Source of the DNA: Desulfonatronovibrio sp.
GTDB taxonomy: Bacteria; Desulfobacterota; Desulfovibrionia; Desulfovibrionales; Desulfonatronovibrionaceae
DNA length: 11,843 nucleotides
Reading direction: 5' to 3'
NCBI GenBank assembly: GCA_003558575.1
Contig: PWPY01000355.1
Coordinates: 1 to 11,843, forward strand
Part shown: positions 6,729 to 11,843 of the stretch, piece by piece
Position numbering within the stretch: the first letter of the stretch is position 1
Layout: every line of letters starts with the position of its first letter
Notes under the pieces: generated by a model
What the model saw: only the letters and a program-made list of their open reading frames with translations
Told to the model about the DNA's origin: nothing
The model's database searches: none
Translations under genes and position numbers: made by a program

Positions 6729-8450
6729 ATGGCGGATCACTATCAAAAAACCTACTCCTGGATTCGCCGGCATATTATCCTGGTCATTTTTCTTGTTCTA
6801 AGTATTCCCTTCATCCTGGTCATCACCATCGTTTATTTTACCGGCTACCAATATATCAAAAGCAGCATCACCCAGCAGGCAGGCTTCAAGCTTGCTGATG
6901 CTGCCATTGAAGTCAGGTCCGAGCTGGACGCAGGCATAACTGGCCTGTGCAAAACTATGAGCTTTCTATCGGAATCAGAAACCATGTCCGGACTGCAGGA
7001 GGAAGAAACGCTGGCCAGGATTTTTGCCAGGCTTGAAAAAGAATCAGGTGATGTATTCCAGGACCTGGCTGTGGTAGCGACTGATGGCCAGGTTCTTGCC
7101 GGGGTCTTTCCCTATGGACGGGTGTACGTCGACTTCAGTCGCGAAGAGTGGTTCATCGGGTCATGTGAGGACCGGGTTGTGGTCAGTGATGTTCACTTTG
7201 ATTCCCGAAATAATCCATACTTCATTATTTCCGTCCTGCACGATCACTGCCAGGAGCAGGCCATGCTGAGGGCTACGGTGAACGGGCTCTGGCTTAGCGC
7301 ATTTGTGGAGAACGTGCGCCTGGGCAGGACAGGGGAAGCTTTTCTGGTTAATTCCAAAGGGATTGCCCAGACCAGGTCCAGAATGGGTAAGGATTTCGGC
7401 GAGAAGCTGAATATGGTTTTTCTGGAACCACAGCCTGATGGAACCATTCGTATGGCCTATCATGAACAGGGTGTGGAGATGCTCGCCGCCATAACCAGCC
7501 TCAAGAGCAACAGCAACTGGTTCCTGGTAGTCCGGCAGGAAAAGGAAGAGGCCATCGAGGATATCCTAATGGTCAGGATGGTATTTATCTTCGGTGTAAT
7601 CCTTGGTGTAATTTTTATCATGGTTATTGGTTATTTAACATCGAGTATGCTTATGAAAAAAATCCGTCAGGCTGATGAAAAAAAATGTGAAATTGATGAA
7701 CAGTTGATCCAGTCTCAGAAGTTGGCTGCTATTGGTCAGCTTTCTTCAGGTGTGGCTCATGAGATCAATAACCCCCTGGCCGTAATTGGAGAGGAAGCGG
7801 GCTGGCTGCAGGATCTCATGAAGGATGCTGATTTTAAGGATTTCAAGCATGCAGAAGAATTCAGAGATTCACTTGGTGCCATTGTGGATCAGGTCCGCAG
7901 GTGCAAGGAAGTCACCCACAAGCTGCTGAGCTTTGCCAGAAAAATGGATTCCAACTTCAGCGAGGTGAACCTGAAGGAAGTGGTCGACGAGGTTGTGGAA
8001 ATGCGTGAGCAGGATGCATTTCTCGACAATATTACCATTGAAAAGGTTTACGACAAAAAACTTCCGATAATATTCAGCGAGCCTTATCTATTGCGCCAAC
8101 TGCTGTTGAACCTTGTCAATAACGCGGTGGATGCGATCAGCAAAGGTGGCAAAATAACCATTCATGCCCGGATGGGCCCCCAGGAAAAGGTCCTGATCAG
8201 CGTTACTGACAACGGTTTTGGTATCCCGAGGGAAAATCTGAACAAAATATTTGATCCATTTTTTACGACTAAACCGCCGGGCAAGGGGACCGGGTTGGGC
8301 CTGTCCACCTGTCACGGCATAATCACTAAGCTTGGCGGCGAAATTCTTGTGGACAGTGAGGTTAACAAAGGAAGCACCTTTACAGTTGTTTTACCGGCCA
8401 AGCCCAATCCTGGCAATAAAACCGGGGAGCAGGCTGCTGGAGTTGAATGA
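6729..8450 (+). CDS. Membrane sensor histidine kinase with Cache-like periplasmic domain (HK2)
   Basis: A 573-aa paralogue of HK1 with the same domain order. TM1 is at about 16-38, then a Cache-like outer region of about 240 residues ([21 protein letters not shown]), TM2 at about 283-305, and a coiled-coil linker. HisKA has His344 in [11 protein letters not shown]. HATPase_c has the N box [10 protein letters not shown] (461-470), G1 DNGFG (494-498) and G2 GKGTGLGLS (518-526). Conservation with HK1 is very high around the HisKA domain and lower in the outer domain. The pair therefore probably senses different ligands while signalling to overlapping partners. ATG 6729 has GAGGG 7 nt upstream. 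The C-terminus is a short polar tail. Likely partners are RR2 and RR3. Confidence 0.95.
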   Translation: MADHYQKTYSWIRRHIILVIFLVLSIPFILVITIVYFTGYQYIKSSITQQAGFKLADAAIEVRSELDAGITGLCKTMSFLSESETMSGLQEEETLARIFARLEKESGDVFQDLAVVATDGQVLAGVFPYGRVYVDFSREEWFIGSCEDRVVVSDVHFDSRNNPYFIISVLHDHCQEQAMLRATVNGLWLSAFVENVRLGRTGEAFLVNSKGIAQTRSRMGKDFGEKLNMVFLEPQPDGTIRMAYHEQGVEMLAAITSLKSNSNWFLVVRQEKEEAIEDILMVRMVFIFGVILGVIFIMVIGYLTSSMLMKKIRQADEKKCEIDEQLIQSQKLAAIGQLSSGVAHEINNPLAVIGEEAGWLQDLMKDADFKDFKHAEEFRDSLGAIVDQVRRCKEVTHKLLSFARKMDSNFSEVNLKEVVDEVVEMREQDAFLDNITIEKVYDKKLPIIFSEPYLLRQLLLNLVNNAVDAISKGGKITIHARMGPQEKVLISVTDNGFGIPRENLNKIFDPFFTTKPPGKGTGLGLSTCHGIITKLGGEILVDSEVNKGSTFTVVLPAKPNPGNKTGEQAAGVE

Positions 8451-8578
8451 TGATCCGGGAGTGCCCATGCATTCAAGCTTTATGTTTTTTTTGAAATTGA
8501 TTCTAACTGCGATTCTGTAAAGTCAGTACGTCCGGAAAATGCAGTTTAATTAAGCGATAGTTTTACGGAGATAAACAA

Positions 8579-8956
8579 ATGTCTAATCCTAAGGTTTTGC
8601 TGGTGGATGATGAGGAAGCCCTGCTGACTTCTTTGCAGAGAAGGCTGCAGCTCAGAGGTTTTAATGTCATTGCTGCTAACAGGGGAGAGTCTGCTCTAAG
8701 GGCTGCTCGCAGACAAGACGTTGATGTTGCTGTCATAGACGTGAAGATGCCTGGAATGAGTGGCAAAGAACTCCTGCTTGCTTTAAAAAAAGAACATCCT
8801 CATATACAGATCATTGTCCAGACAGGGCATGGTTTATTTGATCCCAGAGATAAACAGGTTGCGGATAAGATTTTTTCATGCCTTGCCAAACCATGTGATT
8901 TCTCTGTCCTGAAGCAGACCATTATTGACGCCTATAATAAGAAGAAAGCACTGTAG
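8579..8956 (+). CDS. Stand-alone receiver-domain response regulator, divergent (RR3)
   Basis: A 125-aa receiver with D10/D11, phospho-acceptor D54 in VAVIDVKMPG, switch T82 in VQTGHG, and K104 in CLAKPCD. It differs from RR1 and RR2 in the alpha4-beta5-alpha5 face. The GMR-x-GA-[YF]-DYLMKPCE signature is replaced by DPRDKQVADKIFSCLAKPCD, with no acidic residue or tyrosine in the usual places. That face commonly mediates partner contacts, so RR3 probably has a different target or accepts from a different donor. ATG 8579 has GGAG 8 nt upstream. It lies 128 nt after HK2 and closes the array, with no clear terminator behind it. Confidence 0.93.
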   Translation: MSNPKVLLVDDEEALLTSLQRRLQLRGFNVIAANRGESALRAARRQDVDVAVIDVKMPGMSGKELLLALKKEHPHIQIIVQTGHGLFDPRDKQVADKIFSCLAKPCDFSVLKQTIIDAYNKKKAL

Positions 8957-9307
8957 GCGACCTCTTCTTGAGTTTCCCCCTTTATCGGACTCCTCACAAT
9001 TTACCCCGCAAAATACACAAGGCAAATTTCTTAGCACTACCGGACCTCTCAGTATTTTGATTTTTTATATATAATATGTTTACCCATGTGCCCAATTGAA
9101 CAAAGAAACTGCGACTTAAACAATCTTTTTAAAAACAGGTTGCCTTTTTTTTTGATTCAATATATAAATAGTTAATTTATCTCAAGCAAAGAACATTGCT
9201 TTTTATTTCAACAGGTTAGGTTTGATTGGAAGGATTGGTGGTTAAGTTTTGCTTTTCCATCTGAATATTATTTATGGGTGTTTTTCAAAAAAACAGCTAA
9301 ATAATTC

Positions 9308-9336
9308 TTGCAACTTTCGCAGGTAGTCATTAGTAT
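9308..9336 (+). promoter_or_regulatory. Candidate sat promoter
   Basis: TTGCAA (9308-9313), a 17-nt spacer, then TAGTAT (9331-9336). Each hexamer matches the consensus at 4 of 6 positions. It predicts a start near 9343 and a leader of about 50 nt. An overlapping dyad at 9335-9352 supports this as the control point. Confidence 0.4.
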
Positions 9337-9352
9337 GTTCATTAATTCACAA
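9335..9352. promoter_or_regulatory. Rex-like operator in the sat leader
   Basis: The 18-nt stretch ATGTTCATTAATTCACAA fits the Rex form TTGTnAA-N4-TTnACAA with a perfect right half (TTCACAA) and a degraded left half (4 of 6 fixed positions). It overlaps the -10 and start of the candidate sat promoter. Redox control of sat by the NADH-sensing repressor Rex is known in Desulfovibrio. Assigning this site to Rex is inference from the half-site and its position. Confidence 0.35.
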
Positions 9353-9392
9353 GTTAGTTGGATCTAAAGAAACAATTTAAGGAGGTTTTACA

Positions 9393-10697
9393 ATGTCTAA
9401 ACTCGTACCACCACATGGAGGCAAAGGTCTTACTGAATGCCTTTTGCAGGCTGCTGAAAAAGATGCTGAGCTGAAAAAGGCCCAGGGTCTTAAAAAGGTT
9501 GAGATTCATCCCCAGGAAAAGGGCGATCTCATTATGATGGGTATTGGCGGTTTCAGTCCTTTGACCGGCTTTATGGGCAAGGAAGACTGGAAGTCCGTTT
9601 GTGAAAAATTTACTCTTGCTGACGGAACATTCTGGCCGGTTCCGGTAATGCTTTCCGTTTCCAAAGACGAAGCAGGCAAGATTAATGAAGGTGATGAAAT
9701 CACTCTTGAGTGCGAAGGCGAAATTTATGCCACAATGAAGGTGGAAACCAAGTACGCCATGAGTGAAGATGATAAGAAGTGGGAAGCTGAAATGGTATAC
9801 AAGGGCAATGGAGAAGATTCCCAGGGTGATTTTCTCAAGACAGCTCTTGAAGATCATGTTGGTGTTCAGAAGGTTATGCAGAGAAAAGAATTCTGCCTTT
9901 CCGGTCCTGTAAAGGTTCTTTCCGAAGGCGATTATCCCACCAATCCTAAGTATCGCGGTTCTTACATGCGTCCTGCAGAAACCAGGAAGGCTTTCGAAGA
10001 TCGCGGATGGTCAAAGATTGCTGCTCTGCAGCTGAGAAATCCCATGCACCGCTCTCACGAACATCTTGCCAAGATTGCAGCAGACGTATGTGATGGCGTG
10101 CTCATTCACTCTCTCATCGGTAACCTGAAGCCTGGTGACATTCCTGCAGACGTTCGTCTGGAATGCATTGAAACCCTCATTGACGGGTATTTTGTAAAAG
10201 ACTTTGTGCTTCAGGCTGGATATCCTCTGGACATGCGTTATGCAGGTCCAAGGGAAGCTCTGCTTCATGCCACATTTCGTCAAAACTTCGGCATTTCACA
10301 CATGATTATCGGTCGTGACCACGCAGGTGTGGGTGATTTCTACACCCTGTTTGAGGCTCAGGAAATTTTTGACCGCATTCCTTATGCCACTGAAGAAGAG
10401 CGTGCCAAGGCTGAGCCAGGAAAGGCCCTGATTTGCGAGCCCATGAAGATAGACTGGACATTCTACTGCTACAAATGCGACGGCATGGCTTCCATGAAAA
10501 CCTGCCCCCACGGCAAGGAAGACAGGGTTATCCTGAGTGGTACCAAGCTGCGCAAGGCTCTCTCTGAAGGCGAGCCAGTTGTAGATCATTTCGGTCGTGA
10601 AGAAGTTCTGGACATTCTGCGTGCGTACTATGCAGGTCTTACTGAAAAAGTTGAGATCAAGATGCAGAAGGCCGCTTCCGGCGATGAAATGAAGTAG
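9393..10697 (+). CDS. sat: Sulfate adenylyltransferase (ATP sulfurylase)
   Basis: Catalyses ATP + sulfate to APS + pyrophosphate, the activation step of dissimilatory sulfate reduction, in the cytoplasm. At 434 aa it has the length of the homo-oligomeric bacterial/archaeal Sat and no APS-kinase domain. Active-site motifs are [13 protein letters not shown] (213-225, with H219 and H222), IGRDHAGVG (306-314) and SGTKLR (382-387). A metal-binding motif C359-x2-C362-x8-C371-x-H373 is present, as in sulfate-reducer enzymes that hold zinc or cobalt. AAGGAGG lies 7 nt before ATG 9393. Arginine codons are mostly CGT/CGC (13 of 18), unlike the AGG/AGA/CGG use in HK1, which fits a highly expressed gene. 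It ends at a strong terminator, so it is probably transcribed alone. Confidence 0.99.
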   Translation: MSKLVPPHGGKGLTECLLQAAEKDAELKKAQGLKKVEIHPQEKGDLIMMGIGGFSPLTGFMGKEDWKSVCEKFTLADGTFWPVPVMLSVSKDEAGKINEGDEITLECEGEIYATMKVETKYAMSEDDKKWEAEMVYKGNGEDSQGDFLKTALEDHVGVQKVMQRKEFCLSGPVKVLSEGDYPTNPKYRGSYMRPAETRKAFEDRGWSKIAALQLRNPMHRSHEHLAKIAADVCDGVLIHSLIGNLKPGDIPADVRLECIETLIDGYFVKDFVLQAGYPLDMRYAGPREALLHATFRQNFGISHMIIGRDHAGVGDFYTLFEAQEIFDRIPYATEEERAKAEPGKALICEPMKIDWTFYCYKCDGMASMKTCPHGKEDRVILSGTKLRKALSEGEPVVDHFGREEVLDILRAYYAGLTEKVEIKMQKAASGDEMK

Positions 10698-10714
10698 TTT
10701 GTGTTATAGATTTT

Positions 10715-10753
10715 ACCAGGCTCGGACCTGTGTTCGGGCCTGGTTTTGTTTTT
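10715..10753 (+). terminator. Intrinsic terminator of sat
   Basis: A 13-bp stem pairs ACCAGGCTCGGAC (10715-10727) with GTTCGGGCCTGGT (10732-10744), including two G-U pairs, around a 4-nt loop. A T-rich tract (TTTGTTTTT) follows. It starts 17 nt after the sat stop. Confidence 0.9.
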
Positions 10754-10755
10754 CC

Positions 10756-10785
10756 TTGACAAAGAAATTTGATCGCAGTTATATG
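10756..10785 (+). promoter_or_regulatory. Candidate aprBA promoter
   Basis: A consensus -35 TTGACA (10756-10761), an 18-nt spacer and TATATG (10780-10785). It lies directly after the sat terminator and implies a leader of about 125 nt before aprB. Confidence 0.55.
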
Positions 10786-10862
10786 AAGTTTTAAATCTTA
10801 ACTGCCTTAAATGGCTTTGTTTGGAAAGGCGCGCGGAAATGTATCCGTGACCGCTAACTAAG

Positions 10863-10878
10863 TGCCCGATAAAGGGCA
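10863..10878 (+). other. Small hairpin in the aprB leader
   Basis: TGCCC (10863-10867) and GGGCA (10874-10878) form a perfect 5-bp stem with loop GATAAA in the untranslated leader. The aprB ribosome site is about 30 nt downstream. It may tune mRNA stability or translation, but it is short and could be chance. Confidence 0.3.
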
Positions 10879-10918
10879 TGGCAATGGTATACAAAAACCT
10901 ACAATTAGGAGGAACATT

Positions 10919-11422
10919 ATGCCAACCTATGTAAATCCGGAAAAGTGCGACGGCTGTAAGGGCGGAGAAAAGACAGCATGCATGTACATCTGCCCTAACG
11001 ACCTGATGATCCTCGATCCTGAGGCCATGTTAGCATACAACCAGGAGCCTGAAGCTTGCTGGGAATGCTATTCATGTGTAAAAATTTGCCCCCAGGGTGC
11101 CATTGGTGCACGTCCTTATGGTGACTTTGCACCCATGGGTGGAACATCCATCCCCATGCGCAGTGGATCTGACATTATGTGGACTGTTCAGTTCCGTAAT
11201 GGCAACATCAAGCGCTTTAAGTTCCCCATCAGGACTACTGAAGAAGGCTCCATCAAGCCTTACGAAGGTAAGCCTGAACCCGGAAACCTCGATGACGAAC
11301 TTTTGTTCACCGAGAAAGAACTGGCAAAACCCAAAGAAGCTTTGGGCAAGAAATTTGATGTTGATCAGCCTGAGATGACTCAGTGCTGGTTTGAGCCCTC
11401 TTGCGAACTTGGAAACAGATAA
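10919..11422 (+). CDS. aprB: Adenylylsulfate (APS) reductase, beta subunit
   Basis: The iron-sulfur subunit of the cytoplasmic AprAB enzyme, which passes electrons to the FAD of AprA for reduction of APS to sulfite and AMP. The 167-aa length matches known AprB. Eight cysteines fit two [4Fe-4S] clusters: C10-x2-C13-x7-C21-x3-C25P and C47-x2-C50-x2-C53-x3-C57P. W48 sits at the place of the tryptophan known in the Archaeoglobus enzyme to lie between FAD and the nearer cluster. The C-terminal region (about 100-167) corresponds to the tail that wraps round AprA. ATG 10919 is chosen over an in-frame upstream GTG at 10862. It has AGGAGG 6 nt ahead and gives the family N-terminus MPTYVNPEKCDGC. aprA follows 42 nt later. 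Confidence 0.99.
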   Translation: MPTYVNPEKCDGCKGGEKTACMYICPNDLMILDPEAMLAYNQEPEACWECYSCVKICPQGAIGARPYGDFAPMGGTSIPMRSGSDIMWTVQFRNGNIKRFKFPIRTTEEGSIKPYEGKPEPGNLDDELLFTEKELAKPKEALGKKFDVDQPEMTQCWFEPSCELGNR

Positions 11423-11423
11423 T

Positions 11424-11439
11424 TTTAGCCGAAGCTAAA
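11424..11439 (+). other. Hairpin between aprB and aprA
   Basis: TTTAGC and GCTAAA form a perfect 6-bp stem with a CGAA loop just after the aprB stop. The aprA ribosome site AAGGAGG (11450-11456) follows. There is no T tract, so it is not a terminator. It may affect processing or the relative output of the two subunits. Confidence 0.4.
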
Positions 11440-11464
11440 TATAAAATTTTAAGGAGGTATTTTT

Positions 11465-11843
11465 ATGCCAGTAATTCCATCTAAAAGCCAAAACATCGGT
11501 ATACCCCTTGCCGAGCCAGAAATTGTAGAACTTGAAAAAGACATTCTCATGGTCGGTGGTGGTATGGGTTGTTGTGGAGCAGCCTTTGAAATTAAAAGAT
11601 GGGCAGATCCACACAACATCAGCTATCTTATGGTTGATAAAGCTGCTTTAGAACGTTCCGGTGCTGTTGCACAGGGCCTTTCAGCTATTAACACATACGT
11701 AGGTGAAAACGATCCCGATTATTACGTACGCATGGTCCGTACTGACCTTATGGGTATTGTTCGTGAAGACTTGATCTTCGACCTTGGCCGTCATGTTGAT
11801 GATTCAGTTCATCTGTTTGAAGAGTGGGGACTTCCCTGCTGGG
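11465..11843 (+). CDS. aprA: Adenylylsulfate (APS) reductase, alpha subunit, N-terminal part (cut by right edge)
   Basis: The FAD-containing catalytic subunit of APS reductase. The frame starts at ATG 11465 with AAGGAGG 8 nt upstream and is open for 126 codons to the window end; the full protein is normally about 660 aa. The FAD-binding Rossmann turn is VGGGMGCCGAAFE at 30-42, after the expected N-terminal extension (MPVIPSK). Other AprA-like stretches are RSGAVAQGLSAINTYVG and LFEEWGLPCW. It shares its ribosome-site style and CGT-rich arginine use with sat and aprB. No frameshift is seen in the visible part. Confidence 0.98.
   Translation, partial: MPVIPSKSQNIGIPLAEPEIVELEKDILMVGGGMGCCGAAFEIKRWADPHNISYLMVDKAALERSGAVAQGLSAINTYVGENDPDYYVRMVRTDLMGIVREDLIFDLGRHVDDSVHLFEEWGLPCW

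Larger units (their letters stand above)
8957..9392 (+). other. AT-rich intergenic region upstream of sat
   Basis: This 436-nt stretch has no credible gene. It is rich in A/T runs (for example the T9 run near 9142 and the TATATATAATATG tract near 9067). I found no convincing intrinsic terminator for RR3. The functional part appears to be the last 90 nt, which holds the candidate sat promoter, a Rex-like operator and the strong sat ribosome site. Confidence 0.6.

Noticed and set aside
9354..9857. 167-codon minus-strand open frame opposite the start of sat
   Set aside because: Antisense to the clearly conserved sat gene and its leader; no ribosome site or domain.
10862..10918. Longer aprB start at GTG 10862 (186 aa)
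   Set aside because: The added residues do not belong to the family N-terminus and include the leader hairpin; ATG 10919 has an ideal ribosome site and gives the usual length.
1..11843. CRISPR arrays, tRNA or rRNA genes, insertion sequences
   Set aside because: No regularly spaced repeats, no cloverleaf or rRNA sequence, and no transposase reading frame were seen.

Overview
The window comes from a dissimilatory sulfate-reducing bacterium. The right end carries sat (sulfate adenylyltransferase), aprB and the start of aprA (APS reductase). These enzymes activate sulfate and reduce APS to sulfite in the cytoplasm. G+C is moderate, judged by eye at just under 50%. Protein style and gene content point to Desulfovibrionales (Desulfohalobiaceae / Desulfonatronovibrionaceae-like). 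This placement is tentative and made without a database search.

Left block (1-2993, minus strand): two tandem paralogues of a PEP-synthase-like dikinase. One is complete (860 aa) and the second runs off the left edge. They share an N-terminal domain of about 125 residues that I cannot name. The complete copy then has an ATP-grasp domain and a phosphohistidine swivel domain. Where PEP synthase has its PEP/pyruvate barrel, it has an unrecognised C-terminal domain of about 290 residues, so the substrate is unknown.

Divergent control region (2994-3303): a good minus-strand promoter lies here, with weaker plus-strand candidates. Two related palindromes, ATATTG-TTGG-CAATAT-like and ATATG-TGG-CATAT-like, sit at or near promoter elements.

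Middle block (3304-8956, plus strand): a signalling array in the order receiver / small membrane protein / sensor kinase / receiver / sensor kinase / receiver. The two kinases are paralogues with the same build: two membrane segments, a large Cache-like outer domain, HisKA and HATPase_c. All three response regulators are single receiver domains with no DNA-binding output. A nested palindromic hairpin element lies after the first kinase.

Right block (8957-11843, plus strand): a 436-nt AT-rich gap carries a plausible sat promoter overlapped by a Rex-like operator. Then come sat, a strong intrinsic terminator, a separate promoter for aprBA, aprB, and aprA cut by the right edge. Sat makes APS from ATP and sulfate, and AprAB reduces it to sulfite.

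The least described part is the left and middle: a divergent pair of signalling cassette and atypical dikinases beside the sulfate-activation genes. A regulatory link among them is inference from gene order only.
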